From positions 30,454 to 94,453 of the forward strand of contig NZ_FOTM01000003.1 in the NCBI RefSeq assembly GCF_900114565.1: DNA of 64,000 nucleotides. The letters run 5' to 3'. This stretch comes from Leifsonia sp. CL147. Its GTDB lineage: Bacteria > Actinomycetota > Actinomycetes > Actinomycetales > Microbacteriaceae. How positions within the stretch are numbered: the stretch's first letter is position 1; each line of letters starts with the position of its first letter. The position numbers and the translations under genes are program-made. This document shows positions 30,510 through 39,854 of the stretch, piece after piece. Under the pieces are notes generated by a model. The model did not search any database. It saw only the letters and a list, made by a program, of their open reading frames with translations, and had not been told where the DNA came from.

Positions 30510-32825
30510 GTGACTGATGTCGAACTCCACGCCGGGGGCGTGGACACCAGCGACCTGACCGCGCTCAAGGTGCCAGAGCTCCAGGCTCTCGCCGCCGGGC
30601 TCGGGCTCCAGGGCGCGACCCGGCTCCGCAAGGGCGAGCTGGTCGAGGCGATCGCCGCCGCACGCGCGGCGTCCGCTCCGGCCGACGCCGGCGGGGCCGC
30701 CGAGACCGTCGAGCCGGCCGTCGCCGCTTCGCAGGTGCTGACCGAACCGCTCATCGCCGAGCCGATCGGCGCCGAGCGTGTCGAGCCGACCGTTGGCGAC
30801 CCGGTGCTGCCGCAGGCGGATGCGTTCGCTGCGCCGGCTGCCGACGCGCCCGCCGCCGAGGCGCCCGCCGCCGCTGCGCCCGCCGCCGAGGCGCCCAGCA
30901 CTGCCGAGCAGCCGCGTCGCCGTGGCTCGCGCCGCGCCAGCAGCCCGGACGGCACCGCCGTGTCCGGTTCCGGCGTCGCCGCCGGCACGCACGTCAACTC
31001 CGGCGCCACCGGCGTCGAGTCGCTCATCCCCGATGTGGATGCGCTGCTCGATTCCGCGCTCGCCTCCCGCGAGCAGGCCCGCGGCCAGCAGAACGGCGGC
31101 CAGCAGAACGCCGTCCAGCAGGGCGGCGGCCAGCAGAACAACCAGAACGGCGAGCAGGGCCAGGGCAACGGCCGTCGCCGCCGCGGTCGCGGCCAGGGCG
31201 CCCAGAACGGCGACCAGGGCCAGAACGGCGAGCAGCCTCAGTTCGGCCAGACCGAGCAGACGTTCTCGCAGCCCGAGCAGGCCGAAGCCGGTCTTCCGGC
31301 CGAGAATGCGCAGGGCGAGCAGGGCGACCCCTCCGCCGAGCAGCAGGGCCAGGGCCGCAACCGCCGCAACCGCAACCGGAACAAGAACTCCGGCCAGCAG
31401 AACGAGCAGACGCAGGCCCAGGGCCAGCAGGCCCAGGGCCAGGGCCAGCAGAACCAGGGCCAGCAGAACCAGCCGCGGGACCTGCAGCAGGGCGGCCAGC
31501 AGGGCGACGGCCAGCAGAACCGCGGGCAGAACGCGCAGCAGCAGGCGGAGGGCGACCGCGCCGGCCGCTACCGCGACCGCAACCGCAAGCGCCGCGGCGG
31601 CCCCGTGGGCGACGAGTACGAGCCCGAGCTGGCCGACGACGACGTCCTCATCCCCGTCGCCGGCATCCTCGACGTGCTGGACAACTACGCCTTCGTGCGC
31701 ACGACCGGCTACCTGCCGGGCGCGAGCGATGTCTACGTCTCCCTCGGCCAGGTCAAGAAGTACAGCCTGCGCAAGGGCGACGCCGTCGTCGGAGCGATCC
31801 GCCAGCCGCGCGACAACGAGAACAACAGCCGCCAGAAGTACAACGCGCTGGTCAAGGTCGACTCCATCAACGGGCAGACCCCGGAGGAGGCCGCTGCGCG
31901 CGTCGAGTTCGGCAAGCTGACCCCGCTGTACCCGCAGGAGCGCCTGCGGCTCGAGACCGAGCCGAGCAAGGTGACCCAGCGGATCATCGACCTGGTCGCT
32001 CCGATCGGCAAGGGCCAGCGCGGCCTCATCGTCGCGCCGCCCAAGGCCGGCAAGACCATCGTGATGCAGCAGATCGCCAACGCGATCACCGCCAACAACC
32101 CCGAGGTTCACCTCATGGTGGTGCTGGTGGACGAGCGGCCCGAAGAGGTCACGGACATGCAGCGCACGGTGAAGGGCGAGGTCATCGCCTCCACCTTCGA
32201 CCGCCCCGCCGAGGACCACACCACCGTCGCCGAGCTCGCCATCGAGCGCGCGAAGCGCCTGGTGGAGCTGGGCCACGACGTCGTCGTGCTGCTCGACTCG
32301 ATTACCCGCCTGGGTCGCGCCTACAACCTGACCGCTCCGGCGTCGGGCCGCATCCTCTCCGGTGGAGTCGACGCCTCCGCGCTGTACCCGCCCAAGCGCT
32401 TCTTCGGCGCCGCCCGCAACATCGAGCACGGCGGCTCGCTCACCATCCTCGCCTCGGCGCTGGTGGAGACCGGCTCCAAGATGGACGAGGTCATCTTCGA
32501 GGAGTTCAAGGGCACCGGCAACATGGAGCTGCGCCTGTCCCGCCAGCTGGCGGACAAGCGCATCTTCCCGGCCGTCGACGTCAACGCCTCCGGCACGCGC
32601 CGCGAGGAGATGCTGATGGGCCAGGACGAGGTCAAGATCACCTGGAAGCTGCGCCGCGCCCTCGCCGGGGTCGACCAGCAGCAGGCGCTCGAGATCGTCC
32701 TCGGCCGCCTCAAGGAGACCTCGAGCAACGTCGAGTTCCTGATGCAGGTGCAGAAGTCGATGCCGGCGCCGGCCAACGGCCACGGCACCGCGCACTCGCA
32801 CGGACACGAGAACGACCACCGCTAG
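30510..32825 (+). CDS. rho: Transcription termination factor Rho with Q/N-rich insertion
   Basis: A 771-residue Rho. The N-terminal Rho_N helix domain (TALKVPELQALAAGLGLQGATRLRKGELVEAI) is followed by an Ala/Pro/Glu linker and then an insertion at about 188-355 extremely rich in Gln, Asn, Gly and Arg. The conserved core begins near 370: the cold-shock RNA-binding domain (GILDVLDNYAFVRTTGYLPGASDVYVS), Walker A GLIVAPPKAGKT (about 505-516), Walker B DVVVLLDSITRLGRAYN (about 590-606) and the R-loop/secondary-site VDASALYPPKRFFGAARN. Actinobacterial Rho proteins commonly have basic insertions; this one is prion-like in composition. The GTG 30510 start follows GAAAGGA. Confidence 0.95.
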   Translation: MTDVELHAGGVDTSDLTALKVPELQALAAGLGLQGATRLRKGELVEAIAAARAASAPADAGGAAETVEPAVAASQVLTEPLIAEPIGAERVEPTVGDPVLPQADAFAAPAADAPAAEAPAAAAPAAEAPSTAEQPRRRGSRRASSPDGTAVSGSGVAAGTHVNSGATGVESLIPDVDALLDSALASREQARGQQNGGQQNAVQQGGGQQNNQNGEQGQGNGRRRRGRGQGAQNGDQGQNGEQPQFGQTEQTFSQPEQAEAGLPAENAQGEQGDPSAEQQGQGRNRRNRNRNKNSGQQNEQTQAQGQQAQGQGQQNQGQQNQPRDLQQGGQQGDGQQNRGQNAQQQAEGDRAGRYRDRNRKRRGGPVGDEYEPELADDDVLIPVAGILDVLDNYAFVRTTGYLPGASDVYVSLGQVKKYSLRKGDAVVGAIRQPRDNENNSRQKYNALVKVDSINGQTPEEAAARVEFGKLTPLYPQERLRLETEPSKVTQRIIDLVAPIGKGQRGLIVAPPKAGKTIVMQQIANAITANNPEVHLMVVLVDERPEEVTDMQRTVKGEVIASTFDRPAEDHTTVAELAIERAKRLVELGHDVVVLLDSITRLGRAYNLTAPASGRILSGGVDASALYPPKRFFGAARNIEHGGSLTILASALVETGSKMDEVIFEEFKGTGNMELRLSRQLADKRIFPAVDVNASGTRREEMLMGQDEVKITWKLRRALAGVDQQQALEIVLGRLKETSSNVEFLMQVQKSMPAPANGHGTAHSHGHENDHR
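31071..31562 (+). repeat. Q/N/G-rich low-complexity coding segment in rho
   Basis: The segment is built from irregular repeats of CAGCAGAACGGC-like and CAGGGCCAG-like words encoding GQQN/QGQ runs, with interspersed RRRRGRG and RNRRNRNRNK basic patches. The frame is kept throughout. Confidence 0.85.
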
Positions 32826-32833
32826 CGACGTTC

Positions 32834-32874
32834 AGCGCCCGTCCGCCCATGCCTGAAGCATGGCGGGCGGGCGC
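32834..32874 (+). terminator. Rho gene terminator hairpin
   Basis: An 18-19 base stem (AGCGCCCGTCCGCCCATGC against GCATGGCGGGCGGGCGCT) with a CTGAA loop begins eight bases after the rho stop. It lacks a long U-tract (TCGTCG follows), as is common in high-GC actinobacteria. Confidence 0.75.
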
Positions 32875-32915
32875 TTCGTCGTTCCCGGCCCCGCCTCACG
32901 AAGAAAGAAGACCCC

Positions 32916-33989
32916 ATGTTCGAATCGGTGAACACCCTCATCGCCGAGCACGACGACCTGCAGCGCCAGCTCTCCGACCCCGAGCTGCACAGCGATCCCG
33001 TACGCTCGAAGCGGGTGAACCGCCGCTATGCCGAGCTCTCGCGCATCGTCGCCAGCTACCACGAGTGGAAGCAGCTCTCGGACGATCTGGAGGCTGCACG
33101 CGAGCTGGGCGCCGAGGACGCGGCGTTCGCCGAAGAGATCCCGGGGCTCGAGAAGAGCGTCGAGGAGTCGGGGGAGAAGCTGCGCCGTCTCCTCATCCCG
33201 CGCGACCCCAACGACTCCCGTGACGTGATCATGGAGATCAAGATGGGGGAGGGCGGGGCCGAGTCCGCGCTCTTCGCCGGCGACCTCCTGCGCATGTATC
33301 TGCATTACGCCGACGCGAAGCGGTGGAAGGCGGAGATCATCGAGCAGACCTCCAGCGACCTCGGCGGCATCAAGGATGTGCAGGTCGCGTTCAAGGGCAG
33401 TTCCAGCGACCCCGCGGAGGGGGTGTGGGCGCACCTCAAGTACGAGGGCGGCGTGCACCGCGTGCAGCGCGTTCCCGCGACCGAGTCGCAGGGCCGCATC
33501 CACACCTCCGCTGCCGGGGTGCTCGTGTTCCCGGAGGTGGACGAGCCCGAGGAGGTCGAGATCAACCCGAACGATCTCAAGATCGACGTCTTCCGGTCCT
33601 CGGGCCCGGGCGGTCAGTCCGTCAACACGACCGACTCGGCCGTCCGCATCACGCACGTCCCCACCGGGATCGTCGTGTCGATGCAGAACGAGAAGAGCCA
33701 GTTGCAGAACCGCGAGGCGGCCATGCGCGTGCTGCGGGCGCGCCTGCTCGCGCGGCAGCAGGAGGAGGCGGACGCGGAGGCGGCGGAGTTCCGCAAGGGT
33801 CAGATCCGGACCATGGACCGCTCGGAGCGCATCCGCACCTACAACTTCCCCGAGAACCGGATCGCCGACCACCGCACCGGCTACAAGGCCTACAACCTGG
33901 ACGCCGTCATGAATGGCGCCCTCGAGCCCGTCATCGAGTCGAACATCCTCGCCGACGAGGAGTCCCGCCTGGCCGCTCTCGCCGAGTGA
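32916..33989 (+). CDS. prfA: Peptide chain release factor 1
   Basis: A 357-residue class I release factor. The GGQ motif is at residues 232-234 in [17 protein letters not shown]. The codon-recognition tripeptide is P-A-T in [19 protein letters not shown], which identifies RF1 (UAA/UAG) rather than RF2. The start ATG 32916 follows AAGAAAGAAGACCCC. In most actinobacteria prmC follows in the same direction; here prmC is on the other strand and converges 30 bases downstream. Confidence 0.95.
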   Translation: MFESVNTLIAEHDDLQRQLSDPELHSDPVRSKRVNRRYAELSRIVASYHEWKQLSDDLEAARELGAEDAAFAEEIPGLEKSVEESGEKLRRLLIPRDPNDSRDVIMEIKMGEGGAESALFAGDLLRMYLHYADAKRWKAEIIEQTSSDLGGIKDVQVAFKGSSSDPAEGVWAHLKYEGGVHRVQRVPATESQGRIHTSAAGVLVFPEVDEPEEVEINPNDLKIDVFRSSGPGGQSVNTTDSAVRITHVPTGIVVSMQNEKSQLQNREAAMRVLRARLLARQQEEADAEAAEFRKGQIRTMDRSERIRTYNFPENRIADHRTGYKAYNLDAVMNGALEPVIESNILADEESRLAALAE

Positions 33990-34019
33990 CCCGCCCCGAC
34001 TCTCGGCTAGCGCGCGCGC

Positions 34020-34901
34020 TCAGCGGAGAGCGGTGGTGGTGCGGTCGCGTGTGGTGAGGTCGCGGTGGGTGGCAGCGGCGCGCCAGCCGCCGGCCGTGAG
34101 GAGCTCCCGGATCGCCGCGCCCTGCAGCTCGCCGTGCTCGAGCACCAGCGTGCCCCCGGGATGGAGCAGCCGGCGGGCGACGCGCGAGATCGTGCGCACC
34201 ACATCCAGGCCGTCGGGGCCGCCGTACAGGGCGGCGTGCGGGTCGTGCAGCCGCACCTCGGGATCGCGCGGGATGGCGTCGTCGGGCACGTACGGCGGGT
34301 TCGAGATCACGACGTCCACTGTGCCGTCGAGCTCGGGGAGGGCATCGCCCAGGTCGACGAACACCGGCGTCAGATTGGCGGCGCCGATCTCGTCGGCGTT
34401 GCGCCGCATCCAGATGAACGCCTCGGGGGAGTTCTCGACCGCATAGACGCGGGCGTGCGGAACCTCCGTCGCCAGGGCGAGCGCGATCGCACCGCTGCCG
34501 GTTCCCAGGTCCACCGCGACAGGCGAGGGAGAGGGGATGGCGCGCAGCGCGTCGATCGCGAACTGGGCGACCTGCTCGGTCTCCGGCCGCGGGACGAAGA
34601 CGCCGGGCCCGACGTTCAGCTCGAGCGACCGGAAGGGCGCCCGCCCCGTGATGTGCTGCAGCGGCTCGCGGGCCGCGCGGCGCTCGACGACCTCGCGGAA
34701 TCGTGCGACCTCCGCGGCGGCGATCGTCTCCTCCAGCACGACCAGGGCCTGGACGCGTCCCCGGCTCACACCCAGGACATGGCCGAGCAGCAGCTCGGCA
34801 TCCACCTCGGGGTCGGGTACGCCGGCTCGCGCCAGCACGGCGACGGCGTCATCGCGGAGCGTTCGGGCCGAGACGGGAGCGGGGGGAGAGTCGGGGGTCA
34901 T
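34020..34901 (-). CDS. prmC: Peptide chain release factor N5-glutamine methyltransferase
   Basis: A 293-residue HemK-family enzyme. The helical N-terminal domain ([21 protein letters not shown], then [34 protein letters not shown]) is followed by AdoMet motif [17 protein letters not shown] and the catalytic NPPYVPDD. It methylates the GGQ glutamine of RF1, whose gene is adjacent but convergent. The start ATG 34901 is followed by an Asp/Pro/Ser-rich tail, so a later start cannot be excluded. Its inverted position suggests local rearrangement. Confidence 0.92.
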   Translation of the reverse strand: MTPDSPPAPVSARTLRDDAVAVLARAGVPDPEVDAELLLGHVLGVSRGRVQALVVLEETIAAAEVARFREVVERRAAREPLQHITGRAPFRSLELNVGPGVFVPRPETEQVAQFAIDALRAIPSPSPVAVDLGTGSGAIALALATEVPHARVYAVENSPEAFIWMRRNADEIGAANLTPVFVDLGDALPELDGTVDVVISNPPYVPDDAIPRDPEVRLHDPHAALYGGPDGLDVVRTISRVARRLLHPGGTLVLEHGELQGAAIRELLTAGGWRAAATHRDLTTRDRTTTALR

Positions 34902-35046
34902 CGCCCGTCGAGCCTACCCTCGGTCACACTCGTTCTTCACGGCGTCGCGGCGTCTAGAGTGGTCAGGCGATCCCCTCCGCGACGATCCCCGGCAACACGA
35001 TCCCGCGACAGGATCCGCGCACGACCATCTCGCAAGGAAGAGGCCC

Positions 35047-35985
35047 ATGTCCGGACAGATCTATGCCAGCGTCACCGAGGCCGTCGGGCGCACCCCGCTC
35101 GTGCGGCTCAATCGCCTGACCGAGGGTGTGGATGCGACGGTCCTGGCCAAGCTCGAATCCTCCAACCCGGCGGGAAGCGTGAAGGACCGCATCGGCGTCG
35201 CCATCGTGGATGCGGCCGAGAAGGCCGGTGCGCTCCGCCCGGGAGGGACCATCGTCGAGGCGACCAGCGGCAACACCGGCATCGCCCTGGCCATGGTGGG
35301 CGCGGCACGCGGGTACCGGGTGATCCTGGCGATGCCGGAGACCATGAGCACGGAGCGACGCGTCCTCGTGCGCGCGTTCGGCGCCGAGATCGTCCTCACG
35401 CCGGGCTCCGGGGGGATGAGCGGAGCGGTCGAGAAGGCGCGGGAGATCGTCGCCTCGACCGACAACGCGATCCTGGCGCGGCAGTTCGCCAACGAGGCGA
35501 ACCCGGCGATCCACCGCGCCACGACCGCCGAGGAGATCTGGGCGGACACGGACGGCGGCGTCGACATCTTCGTTTCCGGCATCGGGACAGGCGGCACGAT
35601 CACCGGCGTCGGCCGGTTGCTCAAAGAGCGCAAGCCCGGAGTGCAGGTGGTCGCGGTGGAACCGCTGGACTCGCCCATCCTGAACGGCGGCGAGCCCGGT
35701 CCGCACAAGATCCAGGGTCTCGGCGCGAACTTCGTGCCCGAGGTCCTCGACACGACCGTCTACGACGAGGTCGTCGACGTGTCGTTCGAGGACGCGCTAG
35801 AGGTGGCCAAGCGGCTGGCTTCGGAGGAGGGCATCCTCGCCGGCATCTCCTCCGGCGCGATCGTCTGGGCGGCTCTTCAGGTGGGGAGGCGTCCCGAGAA
35901 CGCCGGCAGGACCATCGTCGCCATCGTGCCGGACACCGGCGAACGGTACATCTCCACGCCCCTGTGGGCCGACCTTCAGGACTGA
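35047..35985 (+). CDS. cysK: Cysteine synthase A (O-acetylserine sulfhydrylase)
   Basis: A 312-residue fold-II PLP enzyme. The PLP lysine is Lys46 in [31 protein letters not shown] binds phosphate, and [14 protein letters not shown] is the glycine-rich loop. It makes cysteine from O-acetylserine and sulfide. The start ATG 35047 follows AAGGAAGAGG. cysE lies five bases downstream, giving a two-gene cysteine operon that sits within the otherwise translation- and ATPase-related region. Confidence 0.95.
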   Translation: MSGQIYASVTEAVGRTPLVRLNRLTEGVDATVLAKLESSNPAGSVKDRIGVAIVDAAEKAGALRPGGTIVEATSGNTGIALAMVGAARGYRVILAMPETMSTERRVLVRAFGAEIVLTPGSGGMSGAVEKAREIVASTDNAILARQFANEANPAIHRATTAEEIWADTDGGVDIFVSGIGTGGTITGVGRLLKERKPGVQVVAVEPLDSPILNGGEPGPHKIQGLGANFVPEVLDTTVYDEVVDVSFEDALEVAKRLASEEGILAGISSGAIVWAALQVGRRPENAGRTIVAIVPDTGERYISTPLWADLQD

Positions 35986-35990
35986 GCGAG

Positions 35991-36560
35991 GTGTCGATCT
36001 TCCGGCTGCGTGAGGACCTCCGCAACGCGCGCAAGCACGACCCGGCAGCGCGCGGAACTGTGGAGGTGGCGCTCGTCTACAGCGGACTGCACGCGGTGTG
36101 GTCCTACCGCATCGCACACCGCCTGTGGCTGTCCGGATTCCGGACGCCTGCCCGGTTCCTGTCCCAGTTCACCCGGTTCCTGACCGGGATCGAGATCCAT
36201 CCCGGGGCCCGCATCGGCCGGCGCTTCTTCATCGACCACGGGATGGGCGTGGTGATCGGCGAGACGACGTGGATCGGCGACGACGTGATGCTCTATCACG
36301 GCGTGACGCTGGGCGGCCGGGGGAAGGGGCACGGCAAGCGGCATCCCACCGTCGAGGACGGCGTCGTCGTCGGCGCCGGCGCAAAAGTCCTCGGAGCCAT
36401 CAGGATCGGCGCGCACTCCGTCATCGGCGCGAACGCGGTCGTGACGCGGGATGCGCCTCCCGACTCGCTCCTCGTCGGCGTCCCCGCGCATCCTCGCCCG
36501 CGCTCCGGCCACGAGCAGATCCCCGGCGACGACTGGCTCGACCCCGCCATCTACATCTGA
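35991..36560 (+). CDS. cysE: Serine O-acetyltransferase
   Basis: A 189-residue short-form CysE. After a helical N-terminus ([40 protein letters not shown]) come the left-handed beta-helix hexapeptide repeats [41 protein letters not shown] and the [20 protein letters not shown] turn. It makes O-acetylserine for CysK. The start GTG 35991 is five bases after the cysK stop with GAG just upstream. The C-terminus ends at a perfect 39-bp inverted repeat likely to stop transcription. Confidence 0.94.
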   Translation: MSIFRLREDLRNARKHDPAARGTVEVALVYSGLHAVWSYRIAHRLWLSGFRTPARFLSQFTRFLTGIEIHPGARIGRRFFIDHGMGVVIGETTWIGDDVMLYHGVTLGGRGKGHGKRHPTVEDGVVVGAGAKVLGAIRIGAHSVIGANAVVTRDAPPDSLLVGVPAHPRPRSGHEQIPGDDWLDPAIYI

Positions 36561-36573
36561 CTCCCCCCGCTCC

Positions 36574-36667
36574 CGCCTCACCCCCCACCGTCGAGTCCGC
36601 AGAGACTGCACGCTTCAACGGCGTTTCGCGTGCAGTCTCTGCGGACTCGACGGTGGGGGGTGAGGCG
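36574..36667. repeat. Perfect 39-bp inverted repeat (family I palindrome, copy 2), between convergent genes
   Basis: Bases 36574-36612 are the exact reverse complement of 36629-36667, with a 16-base loop. It starts 13 bases after cysE and ends 13 bases before the stop of the convergent HAD gene, so it can act as a bidirectional terminator. It shares CGAGTCCGCAGAG, the GGCGTTTCG core and the GGTGG end with the element at 6524-6598. Confidence 0.95.
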
Positions 36668-36679
36668 CGGGGAGAGGGG

Positions 36680-37306
36680 TCAGCGGGCGGCGAAGGCGTG
36701 GAGGGCGTCGAGCATGCCGTCGGTGTCGAAGCTGCCGTCGGGGCGCTTGACGAAGTGGTGGGCCTGCATCCCGGCGGCGCGGGCGCCCTCGACATTGGCG
36801 AGCGAGTCGTCGAACAAGATGGCGTCCGCCGCATCCACGCCGAACAGCCCGAGCGCCCGCGTGTAGATGCGGCGCTCCGGCTTCCGCGCGCCGAGCACGG
36901 CCGACACGAGGTCGTTGTCGCGCAGCACGTCGACGATCTCCGGCGTCAGCACGGGGAGCGAGTCCTTGAACGGGATGGGGTTGTTCGACAGCAGCGACAC
37001 CGTACCGAGCCCTGCTGCCTCGTGGAGCGCGGCGATGGCGCCGGGAATGGGCGTCATCGCGGCCTTCCGCGCCTCCTGCCACTGGGCGAGCGACAGCCGC
37101 GCGCCGGTGACCTCGGCGAACGCGTCCAGGTACTCCTCGCTGGTGGCGTACTCGCCGATCTCCGCCGCGCGCTCGTGGCCGCCCGCCCACCAGGCCGACG
37201 CGAGCCGGTATTGGCTGACACCCCCGAGCTCCGCGAGCTTGGGAAGCCGCTTGTGGAAGTCGTAGTCGTAGAGGGTCTTATCGCAGTCGAAGAAGTAGAC
37301 ATCCAT
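36680..37306 (-). CDS. HAD-superfamily hydrolase
   Basis: A 208-residue HAD protein. Motif I FDCDKTL (Asp7, Asp9) is at the N-terminus, motif II SLLSNNP is near 110, a Lys motif lies in VLGARKPERRIYTRAL, and motif IV reads ILFDDSLANVEGARAAGM. It resembles the pyrimidine-5'-nucleotidase/SDT1-like subgroup (DCDKTLYDYDFHKRLPKLAELGG), so the substrate may be a nucleotide or sugar phosphate. The start ATG 37306 was chosen because the DxD motif follows immediately. It is divergent from the threonylcarbamoyl-AMP synthase gene. Confidence 0.82.
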   Translation of the reverse strand: MDVYFFDCDKTLYDYDFHKRLPKLAELGGVSQYRLASAWWAGGHERAAEIGEYATSEEYLDAFAEVTGARLSLAQWQEARKAAMTPIPGAIAALHEAAGLGTVSLLSNNPIPFKDSLPVLTPEIVDVLRDNDLVSAVLGARKPERRIYTRALGLFGVDAADAILFDDSLANVEGARAAGMQAHHFVKRPDGSFDTDGMLDALHAFAAR

Positions 37307-37351
37307 CGCCTTCAAGTATCGTCCTCCCAGTCGGGGCGTCGGCGCCCCGGC

Positions 37352-37357
37352 TATCAT
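37352..37357 (+). promoter_or_regulatory. -10 element TATCAT before the threonylcarbamoyl-AMP synthase gene
   Basis: TATCAT ends ten bases before ATG 37368. The GGGAG at 37358-37362 follows it directly, so it may or may not be transcribed. Confidence 0.45.
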
Positions 37358-37367
37358 GGGAGCCGTC

Positions 37368-38078
37368 ATGGCTCCCATCTACGACTGCTCGGTCGACTCC
37401 GAGCTGCTCTCCGGCATGCGTCTCGCCCGTGCAGCGATCGGACGCGGCGAACTCGTCGTCATCCCCACCGACACGGTGTACGGGGTCGCGGCCGACGCGT
37501 TCAGCCCCGCCGCCGTGCAGCGCCTCCTCGATGCGAAGGGGCGCGGCCGCCAGTCGCCGCCTCCCGTGCTCGTGCCCGGCATCCCGACGCTCGCAGCCCT
37601 CGCCGAGCGGGTGCCGGACGAAGTGGATGCGCTGGTCCGGGCCTTCTGGCCGGGCGGGCTGACCATCGTGCTCCCGGCCTCCCCGTCGCTGGTCTGGGAC
37701 CTGGGGGAGACCCGGGGCACCGTCGCCCTGCGCATGCCCAAGGACACCATCGCGCTGGAGCTGCTGTCGGAGACCGGCCCCCTCGCCGTGTCCTCCGCCA
37801 ATCTCACGGGTCGCCCGGCCGCACGCACCGCCGCGGAGGCGGAGGCGATGCTCGGCGACTCCGTCGCGGTCTACCTCGACGGCGGAGAGGCCGGTTCGGC
37901 GTACGAGCGCGTCGAGGGCAAGGACTCCTCGTCGACCATCGTGGATGCGACCGCGCTGGCATCCGGCGCCGGGGGGCTGCGGATCCTCCGCCACGGCGTC
38001 GTATCGATCGAGCAGCTCCGCGAGGTCGTCGGCGCCGCGCTCGAGGAGCCGGCCGCCGCCGCGGACGCCCAGCCGTGA
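37368..38078 (+). CDS. L-threonylcarbamoyladenylate synthase (TsaC/Sua5 family)
   Basis: A 236-residue YrdC-fold protein. It carries GELVVIPTDTVYGVAADAFSPAAVQRLLDAKGR (KR/ST-rich nucleotide site), FWPGGLTIVLPA, VALRMPKDTIALELLSETGPLAVSSANLTGRPAARTAAEA, and a short C-terminal extension (IVDATALASGAGGLRILRHGVVS). It makes threonylcarbamoyl-AMP for tRNA t6A modification. The length matches short bacterial TsaC-like forms more than full Sua5. It overlaps the WecA-like gene by four bases (GTGA). In many actinobacteria this gene follows prmC; here cysKE and a HAD gene lie between. Confidence 0.92.
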   Translation: MAPIYDCSVDSELLSGMRLARAAIGRGELVVIPTDTVYGVAADAFSPAAVQRLLDAKGRGRQSPPPVLVPGIPTLAALAERVPDEVDALVRAFWPGGLTIVLPASPSLVWDLGETRGTVALRMPKDTIALELLSETGPLAVSSANLTGRPAARTAAEAEAMLGDSVAVYLDGGEAGSAYERVEGKDSSSTIVDATALASGAGGLRILRHGVVSIEQLREVVGAALEEPAAAADAQP

Positions 38079-39331
38079 CCCTTCTCCTCGCCCTCGCCCT
38101 GATCTCGGCGGTGATCACCTTCGGGATGTCGTTCGTCGTCTACAAGCTGGCCATGCGCTACCGGCTGTACCCGAAGATCCGCGCCCGGGATGTGCACACC
38201 CGCCCGACACCGCGTCTCGGCGGCGTGGCCATGTTCTTGGGAATCCTGGTCGCGTTCGGGGTGTCCTGGCTGCTCTCCAGTCAGTTCGGCGTCCTGTCGC
38301 TGATCTTCTCCGATCAGGGACCCATCCTCGCCATCCTCGGGGCCGCCCTCCTCATCGTCGTCATCGGCGTGGCCGACGACATCTGGGACCTGGACTGGAT
38401 GACGAAACTCGCCGGCCAGTTCGTGGCGGCCGGCCTCGTCGCCTGGTTGGGGGTGCAGATCTACTCCCTGCCGATCGGCGGGCTGACGGTCGGCTCTCCC
38501 GTGATGTCGATCGTCATCACCCTGTTCGCGATCGTCCTGGTGATGAACGCGATCAACTTCATCGACGGCCTGGACGGGCTGGTCGCCGGCGTCGCTCTCA
38601 TCGCCAACGGCACGTTCCTCGTCTACACCTACCTCCTGCAGCGCGAGATCAGCCCGCAGAACTACTTCAGTCTCGCGGGTGTGATCGCCGCGATCCTGGT
38701 GGGCGCCTGCGCCGGCTTCCTGCCGCTGAACTGGCACCCGGCGAGGATGTTCATGGGGGATGCGGGCGCTCTCCTCATCGGCCTGCTCATGGCGACGTCC
38801 GCCATCTCGGTCACCGGGACGATCAATCCCGAAGCGCTGCAGACCCTCGGCAAGTCGTCGCTGGTCCCCGCCTTCATCCCGATCATCCTGCCGTTCGCGG
38901 TGCTGATCATCCCGCTGCTCGACTTCGGGCTGGCCGTCATCCGGCGCCTGCGCGCCGGGAAGTCGCCGTTCAGCGCGGACCGCAAGCACTTGCACCACCG
39001 GCTGCTCGACATGGGGCACAGCCACCTGCACGCGGTGCTGATCTTCTACGCGTGGACAGCGGTGCTCTCGATCGGCTGCCTGCTGTTCTTCTTCGACCCG
39101 TACTGGATGGCGATCGTGTTCGTCGCCATCGGCCTGGTCGTCTGCACCGCCTTCACACTCGCACCGCTCAGCCGCCGCAAGGCGAACGAGGCCGTCGCCG
39201 AGCTGACCCCGGCCGGCAGCCGCGAGGCAGCCGAGACGGCACGCTTCGACCAGCTCGACCAGGCCAGCGAGCACGTCCCGCGGCGAACCGCGCCGACCGA
39301 CCACCCCGCCCTGACCGAGGAGCCCCGATGA
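38075..39331 (+). CDS. wecA: WecA/TagO-like UDP-GlcNAc:undecaprenyl-phosphate transferase
   Basis: A 418-residue polytopic transferase (about 11 transmembrane helices) of the MraY/WecA family. HTRPTPRLGGVAMFLG, GVADDIWDLDWMTKLAGQ (DDxxD-type metal site), MNAINFIDGLDGLVAGVALI, MFMGDAGALLIGLLMAT and KHLHHRLLDMGHSHLHAVLI (the HxHH loop of WecA/TagO) are all present. It would start cell-wall polysaccharide or teichoic-acid-like polymer synthesis. The start GTG 38075 overlaps the upstream stop; a 50-residue cytosolic tail ends in TEEPR. It overlaps the next gene by four bases. Confidence 0.9.
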   Translation: MTLLLALALISAVITFGMSFVVYKLAMRYRLYPKIRARDVHTRPTPRLGGVAMFLGILVAFGVSWLLSSQFGVLSLIFSDQGPILAILGAALLIVVIGVADDIWDLDWMTKLAGQFVAAGLVAWLGVQIYSLPIGGLTVGSPVMSIVITLFAIVLVMNAINFIDGLDGLVAGVALIANGTFLVYTYLLQREISPQNYFSLAGVIAAILVGACAGFLPLNWHPARMFMGDAGALLIGLLMATSAISVTGTINPEALQTLGKSSLVPAFIPIILPFAVLIIPLLDFGLAVIRRLRAGKSPFSADRKHLHHRLLDMGHSHLHAVLIFYAWTAVLSIGCLLFFFDPYWMAIVFVAIGLVVCTAFTLAPLSRRKANEAVAELTPAGSREAAETARFDQLDQASEHVPRRTAPTDHPALTEEPR

Positions 39332-39813
39332 CCGAGCACCCAGACGGCGCAAGCCCCGCCCAGCCGCCGGCTCAGCCGAGCTCCACCCCGGTCCTGCGGG
39401 ACGTCCTCAAGTACGGCCTCATCCTCGCCGGCATCATCGCCATCGCCGGGATGCTGCTCGGCGGGATCTTCGCCGGCTGGATCGGCGTGAGCAGCGCCCT
39501 GATCGGCACGGCGATGGCCGCCGTGTTCCTCTCGATCACGGCGCTGAGCATCCTGATCGCCAACCGCTTCATCGGTTCCGACCTCTTCGTCGGTCTCTTC
39601 TTCGGCATCGTGCTGGGCAGCTGGATCGTGAAGTTCGTGCTCTTCCTGGTGCTCGCCATCCTCTTGCGCGATCAGCCCTGGATCAGCCCGGTCGTGCTGT
39701 TCCTGAGCCTCATCGCCGGGGTGATCGGATCCCTCGTCGTGGACATGATCGTGGCCTTCCGCTCACGGGTCCCGTACGTGAGCGACGCCCGCTTGCCCGG
39801 GCAGAAGCGCTGA
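39328..39813 (+). CDS. AtpI-like small membrane protein preceding the F-ATPase genes
   Basis: A 161-residue protein with four hydrophobic helices (about 26-52, 53-76, 85-112 and 116-140) after a Pro/Gln/Ala-rich N-terminus. Its location between wecA and atpB matches the AtpI/ATP synthase assembly-like gene of actinobacteria; sequence similarity to AtpI is weak, so the function is inferred from position. A basic tail (FRSRVPYVSDARLPGQKR) follows. The start ATG 39328 overlaps the wecA TGA. Confidence 0.65.
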   Translation: MTEHPDGASPAQPPAQPSSTPVLRDVLKYGLILAGIIAIAGMLLGGIFAGWIGVSSALIGTAMAAVFLSITALSILIANRFIGSDLFVGLFFGIVLGSWIVKFVLFLVLAILLRDQPWISPVVLFLSLIAGVIGSLVVDMIVAFRSRVPYVSDARLPGQKR

Positions 39814-39824
39814 GCCGTATCCGA

Positions 39825-39854
39825 TTCGTTACCCACTGAAAACTCTTGTAGAGT
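39825..39854 (+). promoter_or_regulatory. Possible promoter of the atp operon with a 6-bp inverted repeat
   Basis: TTCGTT (39825-39830) and TAGAGT (39849-39854), 18 bases apart, look like -35/-10 elements. AACTCT-TGT-AGAGTT (39841-39855) is a perfect inverted repeat across the -10. The leader to atpB would be about 125 bases. Confidence 0.35.

Noticed and set aside
31071..31562. Frameshift or assembly artefact in the repetitive part of rho
   Set aside because: The frame stays open and joins a normal Rho core; Q/N/R-rich insertions are known in actinobacterial Rho.
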